Part shown: positions 26,787-35,294 of the stretch, one piece after another
Position numbering within the stretch: the first letter of the stretch is position 1
Layout of the letters: the number at the start of each line of letters is the position of its first letter
DNA from: FEN-33 sp963768775
GTDB lineage: Archaea > Thermoplasmatota > Thermoplasmata > Methanomassiliicoccales > UBA472
NCBI GenBank assembly: GCA_963768775.1
Contig: CAVYIY010000007.1
Span: forward strand, 62,001-126,000
Reading direction: 5' to 3'
DNA length: 64,000 nucleotides
Notes under the pieces: generated by a model
The model's input: only the letters and a program-made list of their open reading frames with translations
Told to the model about the DNA's origin: nothing
Database searches by the model: none
Translations under genes and position numbers: made by a program

Positions 26787-27223
26787 TATCCGAAGACTTC
26801 TCCGCCTTCGCATTGAAGGCGAATGTGAGCCTGCAGACCGAAATTGGCCCGACCGTGCTGACCAAAGCAGTGGAGGATATGATGAGCGCCATCGCTCTTC
26901 GATGCGTGGCCAAGGGCACTTATCTCATCGGCCACATCAAGTCCATCGCGGAGATCGGCGACGGCAGCTGGATAGCCAGCAGCGTCACCGACCTTGATGG
27001 CAAGGTGAGGTCGTCCGGCTCCCTCAACGCACCTTCGGACAAGCTGAGCGTGGTGATCAACGCCTTGCAGTACGGCCTGAAGCTGGACAAGCTGGAGGCG
27101 GTGGTCGAGGAGGTCGTGGTCGAGCAGCTATCCTCCATTGGCAAGGTCGAGGTCGAGGAGATCGGAGAGGAGCATGACCACAAAGGGAGCCATGATCACT
27201 TCTGCCACATAGATCAGGGCTGA
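26783..27223 (+). CDS. Unknown protein with His-rich C-terminus, partner of the COG0523 GTPase
   Basis: 146 aa. Overlaps the GTPase gene by 4 nt (ATGA), implying coupled translation. The body (FALKANVSLQTEIGPTVLTKAVEDMM ... YLIGHIKSIAEIGDGSWIASSVTDLDGKVRSSGSL) is unrecognised. The C-terminus EEHDHKGSHDHFCHIDQG has five histidines and a cysteine, a likely metal-binding tail as in HypB, SlyD or zinc chaperones. I infer a metal-delivery pair; the metal is unknown. Confidence 0.72.
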   Translation: MISEDFSAFALKANVSLQTEIGPTVLTKAVEDMMSAIALRCVAKGTYLIGHIKSIAEIGDGSWIASSVTDLDGKVRSSGSLNAPSDKLSVVINALQYGLKLDKLEAVVEEVVVEQLSSIGKVEVEEIGEEHDHKGSHDHFCHIDQG

Positions 27224-27240
27224 TTAGACCCAGGCAGCAG

Positions 27241-28038
27241 TTATTCGCGGTTCGGCCACGGTTGGCAGGAAGGGCAATAGTAGGACGTCCTTCCATTGAC
27301 CTTGAGAGCCTTGAGCCTCCCGTTCTTCCGAGGGCATGGTGCGCCAGATTCGCGGACCGGCAGCATGTAGCCATTCGGAAGCCGGTCGAAATCCGTGGCC
27401 ACCCTTATTGATGCCATGAGCACCTTCCGCGTGTTCCGGAACAGGGCATCGGCTTCCTCGGCGCTCAACTCTCTCGCCGGCCTCAGCGGGTGGATCCGGG
27501 ACTGGAAGAGCACCTCATCCGCATAGAGATTCCCGATGCCAGCGATAACATGCTGATCCAGCAGCACCGCCTTGATGGCCCGGTCGTGCCTTCTGACGCG
27601 GGAAGCGAATTCCTCACACCGGACCTTGAGCGCGTCAGGCCCGAGCTTCTTCATCTCCACGAATTGGCTGACGCTTTCCGCGCAACCGACGGCGCCGAAC
27701 TTGCGCATGTCCCGATAGGACAGCTGCGACCCGTCCTTGAAATTGAATAGGACGCGATCATACCTATCTGGCCTTGCTTTGCTCTCCTTGAATATCATAT
27801 CCCCGGTCATGCCCAGATGCACGGTGATGAATCCTCCTCGGTCCAGCTCGATGAACATCTGTTTCCCGTGCCGCCGGATGCCCAATATCTTGCGATTCCG
27901 GCACTTTGACGCCAGCACCTTCGCTGAGCATCCCTCCAGCACTCCATCATCTTTGACCATGACAGAGAGCACAATGCGGCCGGAGCAAGCACGCTCAGCG
28001 TGCTCGCGCACCGTTTCCACTTCCGGAAGCTCAGGCAT
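27241..28038 (-). CDS. Formamidopyrimidine-DNA glycosylase/endonuclease VIII family
   Basis: Base-excision repair enzyme. The mature N-terminus PELPEVETV carries the catalytic proline and glutamate, so ATG 28038 is the start (the upstream extension would block the proline). LDQHVIAGIGNLYADEVLFQSRIHP is the helix-two-turn-helix. The C-terminal zinc finger keeps CPSC, but its first half reads GAPCPRKNG, so the expected second Cys is Lys: three ligands instead of four. 265 aa. Confidence 0.92.
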   Translation of the reverse strand: MPELPEVETVREHAERACSGRIVLSVMVKDDGVLEGCSAKVLASKCRNRKILGIRRHGKQMFIELDRGGFITVHLGMTGDMIFKESKARPDRYDRVLFNFKDGSQLSYRDMRKFGAVGCAESVSQFVEMKKLGPDALKVRCEEFASRVRRHDRAIKAVLLDQHVIAGIGNLYADEVLFQSRIHPLRPARELSAEEADALFRNTRKVLMASIRVATDFDRLPNGYMLPVRESGAPCPRKNGRLKALKVNGRTSYYCPSCQPWPNRE

Positions 28039-28209
28039 GTCAACCCGACCGAAGACGGCATGCAAGCTCATCTTGTTTTCCCATCGGCGAGCCGGCGCGG
28101 GGAAGAATCAAATAGGTTCCAAGGCATCTCGGAATGGCCGCGACAGGACATCTGGCCGTTCTTCCTGATGAGAACGACGACCGCGAAAGATGAACAGGAG
28201 CGAGAACTG

Positions 28210-28650
28210 ATGACAGGTTCCAAAGACAAGTATCGCATCAAACAGCTTTCCATATTCTCCGAGAACCGACCGGGCAGGCTGATGGACATCGCCAATGCGA
28301 TGAAGGAAGCGAAGGTCAACATCCTCGGATTCACCATAGCCGAGGGAATGGGATACGGGGTGGTCCGGGCGCTGGTCGACCAACCTGAGAAGGCGTACGA
28401 GAAGCTGGTCAAGGAAGGGTTCATCGTGCGATTCACTGACGTCCTCGCTGTGAGGATGGGGGACACCCCAGGAGGCCTATACGACCTCACTACCGTCCTG
28501 AAGGCGGCAGGCATCAACATCGAGTACGCTTACGGCTACAGCATGCCTCCCGGCGCGGTGCTAATCGTGAAGGTGGAGCAGGTGGACCAGGGCATCGAGA
28601 CCCTGCAGAAGAACGGCCGAGTTCTCCTCGATACCTCGCATTTCACCTAG
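28210..28650 (+). CDS. Tandem ACT-domain protein
   Basis: 146 aa, two ACT domains (about 8-75 and 80-146): IKQLSIFSENRPGRLMDIANAMKEAKVNILG and TPGGLYDLTTVLKAAGINIEYAY. Likely an amino-acid-binding regulator. It lies 8 nt before a phenylacetate-CoA ligase gene, a recurrent archaeal pairing usually connected with aryl-acid or aromatic amino acid metabolism. ATG 28210 is chosen because the longer frame runs back into the DNA glycosylase gene. Confidence 0.88.
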   Translation: MTGSKDKYRIKQLSIFSENRPGRLMDIANAMKEAKVNILGFTIAEGMGYGVVRALVDQPEKAYEKLVKEGFIVRFTDVLAVRMGDTPGGLYDLTTVLKAAGINIEYAYGYSMPPGAVLIVKVEQVDQGIETLQKNGRVLLDTSHFT

Positions 28651-28657
28651 GGAGCTG

Positions 28658-29965
28658 ATGAGAATGTCCTGCTGGAACCCGAAGATCGAGATGATGCCCC
28701 GGGATGTGCTGAACCAAGTACAGCTCAAGCATCTGAGGGCGTTCGCGCAGAAGCTCTACGACCGATCCCGCTTCTATCGGGAAAGGATGGTCGAGGCGGG
28801 CGTCGCTCCCGATGACATCGTGACGCTGGATGACGCTGCCAAGCTCCCGTTCATGGAGAAGAAGGACCTGCGCGAGATCGAGCAGGCGCGCTTGTTCATG
28901 GTCTCGAACAACGAGCTAGTGCGCTACCATGCCTCTTCCGGCACCACCGGTCGGCCGACCATCGTGGGCTATACCCAGAACGACATCGACCAGTGGTGCG
29001 AGTCCGTCGCTCGCGGACTGATGTCGGCGGGCATAGGGCAGCAGGACATCATCCAGATCTCCTACACTTACGGGCTGTTCACCGGCGGCCTCGGACTGCA
29101 TTACGGGGCGGAGCGCATCGGAGCAACTGTCGTCCCCGCCAGCACCGGGAACACCGAGCGCCAGATCGACCTGCTCAAGAATCTGGGCGTGACGGCCATG
29201 GCCTGCACCCCCTCCTACATGATGTACCTGGGCGAGACGGCGCAGAAGATGGGCGTGAGCATCAAGGACGACACCAAGCTGAGGACCGGCATCCTGGGCG
29301 CCGAGCCCTGGTCCGAGGGAATGAGGGAGCGCATGCAAGATTGGCTCGGAATAAAGGCCATCAATATCTACGGCACGAGCGAGCTTTCCGGGCCGCTGTG
29401 GTCCGAGTGCTCGGAGCAGGCGGGGATGCATGTATGGAGCGACCTCACCCTGGCCGAGATCGTGAACCCGAAGACCGGCGAGAGTCTCGGGTCGGGAGAG
29501 AAGGGCGAGCTGGTGATCACCATGCTGCAGAAGGAAGCCCTCCCGATCATCCGCTACCGCACCGGCGACATCACCACCCTCGAGGAGGAGAAGTGCGCCT
29601 GCGGCCGCACCCACCCGCGCATCGGCCGGATAACTGGCCGGGTCGACGATATGCTGATCATCCGGGGCATCAACGTGTTCCCGTCGCAGGTCGAATACTC
29701 GCTGATGACCAATCCTGAGGTGGGCAACGAGTTCCAGATCATAGTGGAGCGCACCGGCGCACTGGACGATATGACGGTGAAGGTGGAACTGAAGCCGGAG
29801 GCGTTCACCGACAACATGGCCGGCATCGAGAAGGTACGGGCGAAGGTGGAGCACAAGCTGCGCAGCACCCTGAACATCCATGCCAATGTAGAGCTGGTCG
29901 AGCCCGGAGCGCTGCCAAGGTTCGAGGGGAAAGCGAAGCGCGTGGTCGACAAGCGCAAGCTGTGA
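28658..29965 (+). CDS. paaK: Phenylacetate-CoA ligase family (AMP-forming)
   Basis: 435 aa acyl-adenylate enzyme: HASSGTTGRPTIVGYT (ATP loop), YGTSELSGPLWSEC, YRTGDITTLEEEKCACGRTHPRIGRITGRVDDMLIIRG (hinge), and a C-terminal lysine-rich end. The cysteines in KCACGRTHP are typical of this family. It activates phenylacetate or a related aryl acid with ATP and CoA. With the upstream ACT protein it forms a two-gene unit. In many archaea the pair accompanies indolepyruvate oxidoreductase, not seen here. Confidence 0.9.
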   Translation: MRMSCWNPKIEMMPRDVLNQVQLKHLRAFAQKLYDRSRFYRERMVEAGVAPDDIVTLDDAAKLPFMEKKDLREIEQARLFMVSNNELVRYHASSGTTGRPTIVGYTQNDIDQWCESVARGLMSAGIGQQDIIQISYTYGLFTGGLGLHYGAERIGATVVPASTGNTERQIDLLKNLGVTAMACTPSYMMYLGETAQKMGVSIKDDTKLRTGILGAEPWSEGMRERMQDWLGIKAINIYGTSELSGPLWSECSEQAGMHVWSDLTLAEIVNPKTGESLGSGEKGELVITMLQKEALPIIRYRTGDITTLEEEKCACGRTHPRIGRITGRVDDMLIIRGINVFPSQVEYSLMTNPEVGNEFQIIVERTGALDDMTVKVELKPEAFTDNMAGIEKVRAKVEHKLRSTLNIHANVELVEPGALPRFEGKAKRVVDKRKL

Positions 29966-29988
29966 TCTTGGTCGTCGCAGGCGAGAGC

Positions 29989-30774
29989 CTAATGGCTGTA
30001 GACCTGGAAATTGCCGACGGCCCGGAAGCCCAGGCGACGATAGACGCTGGCTGCGACGGGCGAGGACTGGAGCACCGCGTGGCTGTATCCTTCCTCCTTT
30101 CCGACCCGCAATAGCTCCTGCGCAAGCCATGACCCCATGCCCCTATTCCGATGATGCGGCACGACTGATATCCAGTAGAGGCCGATATCCTCGCTTCCCC
30201 GGAACATGAGGCCAGACGCCACCGGTTCTTCGCCCCTCATGGCGACGACGATCTCGTTGCTGGGATGATGCGATGGATCTAGGTTCATGATGAAGGCGGT
30301 GAATCTTTCCCGGATGTCGGCAGGCATCTCGTAACCGTTGAATGCCGCCCGGGCGAAGGCGCCCATGTCCGATTCCCGATTCACGAATCGCAAGCTGCAT
30401 CCAGGTAATGGCTGGGGGTTCAGTCTCATGTCATCGAGGTCCGCGACCATTGCCGGCAGGCTCACCGCGTGGTTGAGGCCGAGCTCGACTAGGCTGGAGC
30501 CCACGGCAACCCCATCCTCCGGAATCCAGATAGTGTAGGGATTTCCACGTTCGCGGAAGAACAGTTCGATACTCTCCAGGTCCGCCGCCTCAGGCTGGGC
30601 CTTCAGATATGCCAGGTTCAGGGCCGGGAGATCAAGGGGGGAGCAGAAGCACATCATCCTGGCATCCTCTCGAACAACACCCTCGCTGCTGATCCCTGAT
30701 CTATGAGTGTATTCGAAGAGGTTCCTCTCCACTCTGATGAATTCTTCGCCCTGGCATCCTGACATTTTCGGCAT
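29989..30774 (-). CDS. GNAT-family N-acetyltransferase
   Basis: 261 aa. The C-terminal half is a GNAT domain: EPVASGLMFRGSEDIGLYWISVVPHHRNRGMGSWLAQELL (acetyl-CoA loop R-N-R-G-M-G) and AVLQSSPVAASVYRRLGF. The N-terminal ~120 residues form an additional, unrecognised domain, as in two-domain GNATs. Substrate unknown. Convergent with paaK. Confidence 0.85.
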   Translation of the reverse strand: MPKMSGCQGEEFIRVERNLFEYTHRSGISSEGVVREDARMMCFCSPLDLPALNLAYLKAQPEAADLESIELFFRERGNPYTIWIPEDGVAVGSSLVELGLNHAVSLPAMVADLDDMRLNPQPLPGCSLRFVNRESDMGAFARAAFNGYEMPADIRERFTAFIMNLDPSHHPSNEIVVAMRGEEPVASGLMFRGSEDIGLYWISVVPHHRNRGMGSWLAQELLRVGKEEGYSHAVLQSSPVAASVYRRLGFRAVGNFQVYSH

Positions 30775-30880
30775 TCCTGAGCGTTACCAGCAAAATCGGC
30801 GTATTTAGGGGTAGCGCGCTCAGTACCATTCCTGGATATGCTAATCAGCGATCGGCTGGAAGAGGAGGTCTTGCCCAGCT

Positions 30881-31204
30881 TCAATACGCGCAGCAATCGG
30901 GGCCGCAGGTCGGCTCCTTCCTCCCGGTCAAAGCCGCACGGATCATCGCCGAGGCACAGCCGACGCCGCTGTCCACCTCGATCGCCGCGACCGGACAGTT
31001 CATCTTGCAGGCCCCGCACTCGATGCAGCCGGAGTGATCGGCCACTCTGACCTTGTCTCCGTCGGGCGCAAAGACGCCGTGCGGGCACACCTTGGTGCAC
31101 ATGCCGCAATTGACGCAGCGTTGCGGATAGTACTTCAGCGTGTTCAACTCGTTGTCGACGATTTCCAAACTGATCGGCTGGTCGGTTATCTGCATCAGGT
31201 TCAC
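30881..31204 (-). CDS. hgcB: Mercury methylation ferredoxin HgcB
   Basis: About 107 aa, two [4Fe-4S] sites (CVNCGMCTKVCP and CIECGACKMNCP). It also has the HgcB-specific extras: a lone cysteine in SGVGCAS and a C-terminal vicinal pair in CGPDCCAY, thought to bind Hg(II) and pass it to HgcA. HgcB reduces the HgcA corrinoid. The GTG start at 31204 overlaps the hgcA stop by 4 nt (ATG 31195 is an alternative). Its position directly after hgcA is the canonical order. Confidence 0.93.
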   Translation of the reverse strand: MNLMQITDQPISLEIVDNELNTLKYYPQRCVNCGMCTKVCPHGVFAPDGDKVRVADHSGCIECGACKMNCPVAAIEVDSGVGCASAMIRAALTGRKEPTCGPDCCAY

Positions 31205-32181
31205 GATAATACCCCCACCCACAGGGCAGCAGCTGCCAGGAGGACCGTCCCGATCGCGATCATTGCCACGAATACGGGGATGTAGCGGAATATCTCCCTC
31301 TTGACCCCGGTCCGGGAAGCTATCGGACTGGAGCCAGTGAAGTTCAGGGCCATGTAGGCGATCGGCGGTGCGATCAATAGCACCTGCGCCACCGCGGCGA
31401 TCAAGCCAGCCAAACTCGAGTAGTAAACTCCATACAAAACCTGAAGGAGAACGAACAGCGTGCCGCCCAGAACGCCCAATAAGAGCCCCTTTGAGCTGAA
31501 CTGCCGGGTCGGAAGATAGGGCAGTAGCATCGGGAATAGGACCAACCCGAAAAGGGCCACGATCAAGACAGCAAGCGCCCCCGTGAGCCCTGCGAGCAGG
31601 GAGAGTATCAATGCAGCAGGAATCAGGAACTTCCAGTTATTGACGAACTCGACAGGCACCAAGACCATCCTGTCCCGCAAGGGGAAACGCACTCGGCGCA
31701 TCTCCGAGGTGGCCTTACCCCCCTTCATGTACTCTTTGATGTCATATGCGCGCACCGGGCCGTATTCCACCTTGAACCCGGACCTTCGCCTCACCTCGTG
31801 GGCGTTGACCCCGGGCGCTCCCAGCTGCGGCAGGATGAGGGTGCGCTGCTTGACCGCTTCCTTCAATCCGGTGGCTTCGATCCGCTTGACGATTTCTTCG
31901 GTGCCGAAGGTGCCCTTGCCCGCGGCGCACCAGACGTTGATGCCCTTCGTGTCCAGGATGAGGAGATGGGCATCCATGCCGGCCAGCGCCGAGCGCAGGG
32001 CGTCGAAGCTGAGGCTGTAGTTGCCGGTGACGAAGACCGGGGAATCGGGGGTCGGACTGCCCAGCCGATAGAGGCCCGGTACAACCTTATGGCCCATGCG
32101 GTCCCACCCGAGGCGGGCGAGCCGATGGTCGCGCCTATTGGCCGAAGTGATCTCGCTGCTGGTGACAATGACCTCGCTCAT
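31201..32181 (-). CDS. hgcA: Mercury methylation corrinoid protein HgcA
   Basis: 326 aa. The N-terminal corrinoid domain holds the diagnostic cap-helix motif NVWCAAGK (Cys ~85, the lower axial ligand of cobalt), preceded by LLILDTKGI and followed by GTFGTEEIVKRI. Residues ~175-326 hold the TM part (about five segments), including FLIPAALILSLLAGLTGALAV. It transfers a methyl group to Hg(II) to give methylmercury. The motif with the full HgcB pattern next to it makes the call firm, although activity is not shown by sequence. Preceded by an AbrB-type gene (8-nt gap). Confidence 0.95.
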   Translation of the reverse strand: MSEVIVTSSEITSANRRDHRLARLGWDRMGHKVVPGLYRLGSPTPDSPVFVTGNYSLSFDALRSALAGMDAHLLILDTKGINVWCAAGKGTFGTEEIVKRIEATGLKEAVKQRTLILPQLGAPGVNAHEVRRRSGFKVEYGPVRAYDIKEYMKGGKATSEMRRVRFPLRDRMVLVPVEFVNNWKFLIPAALILSLLAGLTGALAVLIVALFGLVLFPMLLPYLPTRQFSSKGLLLGVLGGTLFVLLQVLYGVYYSSLAGLIAAVAQVLLIAPPIAYMALNFTGSSPIASRTGVKREIFRYIPVFVAMIAIGTVLLAAAALWVGVLS

Positions 32182-32189
32182 GGGAAGCC

Positions 32190-32462
32190 TTACCTGGGCT
32201 CCTTGGCGAGAGGCCCGACCAGACCCTCAACATGGCTAGCCAGCTCTTCGCTCTTGAAAAGATATATGCAACAGACTTTCCCGTCCTTCTCCCGGGTGAC
32301 CAGGGCCAACTTGTCTCCTGGCTTGATCCCTGCCCGGGCCCTTACCTCCTTGGGCAGGACCATTTGGCCACGCTCATCGACCGAGATGATCGACTCCACC
32401 TTAAGCGGCTCCTCGACTGGCCTGCAATCGCATTTGGCATTGTTCTCGCTCGATTTGGACAT
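32190..32462 (-). CDS. AbrB/MazE/SpoVT-type protein of the hgc operon (HgcC-like)
   Basis: 90 aa. A swapped-hairpin AbrB domain (SIISVDERGQMVLPKEVRARAGIKPGDKLALV) follows a CDC pair near the N-terminus; a CC pair lies in KVCCIYLF. AbrB-like proteins of this type are found with hgcAB in other anaerobes and have been called HgcAB-associated protein. The cysteine pairs suggest thiophilic metal sensing; that is inference. First gene of the operon, divergent from nothing close; its promoter lies in the A+T-rich 32.47-32.55 kb stretch. Confidence 0.85.
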   Translation of the reverse strand: MSKSSENNAKCDCRPVEEPLKVESIISVDERGQMVLPKEVRARAGIKPGDKLALVTREKDGKVCCIYLFKSEELASHVEGLVGPLAKEPR

Positions 32463-32579
32463 AGGCCACCGTGAATTGGCTTTCTAGTATTAGTAATATT
32501 CAGTAAAATCAGAATAATCAGAAGATGCATATCCGAGAACAGAATGATGGCGCCAGTAATTGAGGGATGCTCGATCGGT

Positions 32580-33683
32580 TCAATGATCGAGCATAATTAT
32601 GTTCTCGTTGCTCACCACGACCTTATCGTTAGAGACCTTCCCATTCCCGTTGGCTTTCTCGAGCTTGCATCTTTGCATGAGAGCGGGGATCTCCGACGAG
32701 GAGAAGTTAGTGATGCCTTTGGCATTATTCCCTAGGCGCACCACCTCGCCTTCCTTGAACTTGCCCTCGACCCCGACCACGCCACAGGGAAGCAGCGATT
32801 TGCCTGCGCGAAGCGCCCTCTCCGCCCCCTCATCCACCAGTATCTTTCCCCTCGGCCCCGCGAAAAGGATCCAGCGCTCCTTGTTGGTATAATGCGCCTT
32901 GGCAGTGAAGAGCGTGCCGATGTCCTCGCCCTGAACCACCCGCAATATGACGTTGTCCAGCTTCCCGTTGGCGATGACCATGTTGCATCCGCTCGCCATG
33001 GCCACCTTCGCCGCCCCGATCTTCGTCTTCATCCCGCCGACGGACCGCTCGTCCTTCTTGCTGCCTGCCATCCTCTCGATGTCCTTGGTGATCTCGTCCA
33101 CCAGGCTGATCAGCTTGGCGTCCTTGTCTGCGTCCGGATTGCGGTCGAACAGCCCATCAACGTCGGTGAGGAGGATGAGCAGATCCGCGTCCATTTTGCT
33201 TGCCACCAAGGCGGACAACTTGTCGTTGTCCCCGAAACCTTCGGCGATCTCGTCGGTCGCGATCACGTCGTTCTCGTTCACGATGGGGATGGCATCCAGG
33301 CGGAACAGCTCGTCCATCGTCTTCTTCAGGTTGAGGTAGCGGGCGCGCTCGCTGAAGGCACCATAGGTAAGTAGAACCTGGCCGACGCACTTGCCATACT
33401 TCCGGAAGGCGTCCCGCCAAGCCATCATCAACGCGGCCTGGCCGACGGCGGCGCAGGCCTGCCTCATCGCCAGGTCCTTGTTCTTGCCGTCCAGGCCCAG
33501 CTCCGAAGAGCCGGAGCCGATCGCGCCCGAGGTTACCATGATCGACTGGAGCCCTTTCCGGTCCAGCTCCACTATCTGCCTAGCTATCCCATCGAGATAC
33601 TCGTGGTCGACCGTGCCATCCTTCTTGCAGATGGTATTGGTGCCGATCTTCACCACTATCCGCTTGGGATGGAGGTCTCTCAT
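32580..33683 (-). CDS. proB: Glutamate 5-kinase
   Basis: 367 aa. Amino-acid kinase domain (RIVVKIGTNTICKKDG; VTSGAIGSGSSELGL; IVNENDVIATDEIAEGFGDNDKLSALVASKMDADLLILLTDVDGLF) plus a C-terminal PUA-type domain from about residue 275. First step of proline synthesis. The start overlaps the proA stop (ATGA), so proA-proB is a coupled unit. proC is not in the window. Confidence 0.95.
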   Translation of the reverse strand: MRDLHPKRIVVKIGTNTICKKDGTVDHEYLDGIARQIVELDRKGLQSIMVTSGAIGSGSSELGLDGKNKDLAMRQACAAVGQAALMMAWRDAFRKYGKCVGQVLLTYGAFSERARYLNLKKTMDELFRLDAIPIVNENDVIATDEIAEGFGDNDKLSALVASKMDADLLILLTDVDGLFDRNPDADKDAKLISLVDEITKDIERMAGSKKDERSVGGMKTKIGAAKVAMASGCNMVIANGKLDNVILRVVQGEDIGTLFTAKAHYTNKERWILFAGPRGKILVDEGAERALRAGKSLLPCGVVGVEGKFKEGEVVRLGNNAKGITNFSSSEIPALMQRCKLEKANGNGKVSNDKVVVSNENIIMLDH

Positions 33684-34969
33684 GGCAGCTTCCTATGGGT
33701 GAACTTCCTCGCATTCCCGCCCACGTAATCCGAGACTATCTGGCCATTGCCCGACAGCCGGTACTTGTATATCGTAAGCCCTTCCAGACCCACCGGTCCG
33801 CGGGCATGGGTTTTGCTGGTGGATATGCCTACCTCGGCGCCAAGGCCGTAACGATAACCGTCGGCGAAGCGGGTGGAGCAATTCCACATGACGGAGGAGG
33901 AGTCGACCAGGTCCATGAACTTGTTGGCCGTCATCTGATCGCTGCTGATAATGGCGTCGGTGTGGTGCGAGCCGAACCTATTGATGTGGTCAATCGCCTC
34001 TTCCAGCGACCCCACGACCTTGACCGCTAGCACCAGGTCGTTGTACTCGGTCCACCAATCCTTCTCTTCCGCTGGGTTGACCGCGATTATCCCGCTCGCC
34101 GTAGCATCGCCACGCAGCTCCACACCGGCCTTCTCGTATTCCGCCGCCAGCTTGGGCAGGAGCTCTGCCGCGATGTCCTGGTGCACCAGCAACGTTTCCA
34201 TGGCGTTGCACACCGCGGGGTACTGGCATTTGGCATCGAAGCAGACTTTGACTGCCATTGCGATGTCGGCATCCTTATGGACGTAGGTGTGGCAAACGCC
34301 TGCCGCGTGGCCCAGGACCGGTATCTTGGTCGAGGCTTGAATGGAACGGACCAGCTCATTGGAGCCGCGAGGAATTATCAGGTCGACCAGGTCGCTCAGC
34401 GCCAGCAGGCCTCGGAACTCCTCTCTGGTGGACAGAAGCTGGACCGCCCCACTGAAACGGCCGTCGGTCTTCACGATGGCATGTTCGATCGCCCGGGCCA
34501 ATGCCTCGTTGGTGTTCTTCGCCTCCGATCCTCCCTTGAGGAGTACGGCATTGCCGGACTTGATGCACAGACTGGATATCTGGATCAATGCGTCCGGCCG
34601 GGACTCGAATACGACGCCGATCACTCCGATGGGGCAGGACATCCTTTCCAAGATCAGCCCTCGGTCCAATTCCGTCCTGGAGATAATCCTACCGATCGGG
34701 TCCTCTTGGGCGATGAGGGACTCCAACTGCTGCACTGATTCCTGGATCTTCGATCCGTCGTAGCTTAGCCGCTTCAACAGCGGGGATGCGAGCCCCGATG
34801 ACTCCGCCTCTCGGATGTCCAATTGGTTCGCGGAGACAATCTCCTGCTTCCGCTCCTGAAGCTGCTTGATGACCTCCCTCAGAGCGGCGTTGCGCAGCTC
34901 CAATGGCAGGTTCTGCAGTCGGTAAGAGGCTTCCTTGGCCTTCTCCGCTGCCTTCCGGATCGCGTCCAT
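33680..34969 (-). CDS. proA: Glutamate-5-semialdehyde dehydrogenase
   Basis: 429 aa aldehyde dehydrogenase-fold enzyme acting after ProB. It has CPIGVIGVVFESRPDALIQISSL, LKGGSEAKNTNEAL, a Cys region at KCQYPAVCNAMETLLVH (catalytic cysteine), and a C-terminal ARGPVGLEGLTIYKYRLSGNGQIV. Normal length. Translationally coupled to proB. Confidence 0.95.
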   Translation of the reverse strand: MDAIRKAAEKAKEASYRLQNLPLELRNAALREVIKQLQERKQEIVSANQLDIREAESSGLASPLLKRLSYDGSKIQESVQQLESLIAQEDPIGRIISRTELDRGLILERMSCPIGVIGVVFESRPDALIQISSLCIKSGNAVLLKGGSEAKNTNEALARAIEHAIVKTDGRFSGAVQLLSTREEFRGLLALSDLVDLIIPRGSNELVRSIQASTKIPVLGHAAGVCHTYVHKDADIAMAVKVCFDAKCQYPAVCNAMETLLVHQDIAAELLPKLAAEYEKAGVELRGDATASGIIAVNPAEEKDWWTEYNDLVLAVKVVGSLEEAIDHINRFGSHHTDAIISSDQMTANKFMDLVDSSSVMWNCSTRFADGYRYGLGAEVGISTSKTHARGPVGLEGLTIYKYRLSGNGQIVSDYVGGNARKFTHRKLP

Positions 34970-35049
34970 ATTAGCCTCTTAGCATCTCTCATCAATCCAT
35001 AATATTTTCGTTACCGCTCCCGGACGTCAGGGAAGATGCCAAACCAAGC

Positions 35050-35130
35050 TCACAGATAGAGGACGACAAGGGCGGCACTTGCTATGAACAGCAAGGCACA
35101 CAATAGGACCACTGTCGTTCTCCTCTCCAT
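35050..35130 (-). CDS. Possible 26-aa single-TM peptide
   Basis: From ATG 35130: a basic start (MERRTTVV) followed by ~19 hydrophobic residues to the end. The longer upstream frame is Arg-rich noise and is rejected. Only hydrophobicity and a closed frame support it. Confidence 0.25.
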   Translation of the reverse strand: MERRTTVVLLCALLFIASAALVVLYL

Positions 35131-35250
35131 GCCCGAGCCTCGATGCCCGGAGAATGCCGCCAAGATATTTAACGTTCGGGCCATTGGCCTGCACTTGAAC
35201 GCGGCGATCGGGCCTGGAATCGTTCGATCTCGACGGCCAGCGGCAAATCG

Positions 35251-35260
35251 ATAATTATAA
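35251..35260 (+). promoter_or_regulatory. Putative TATA box of the universal stress gene
   Basis: ATAATTATAA in AATCGATAATTATAAGCC, about 40 nt before ATG 35295; strong A+T contrast with surroundings. Confidence 0.5.
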
Positions 35261-35294
35261 GCCTGAATGCTGCAAATGATTATTCGGTGAGAAA

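Larger units (their letters stand above)
34970..35294. other. Divergent spacer between proA and uspA
   Basis: 325 bp. It contains a possible very small membrane-peptide gene (35050-35130, minus), a TATA-like ATAATTATAA at 35251-35260 and GGTGAG at 35287 serving the plus-strand universal stress gene. Nothing else was recognised. Confidence 0.5.
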
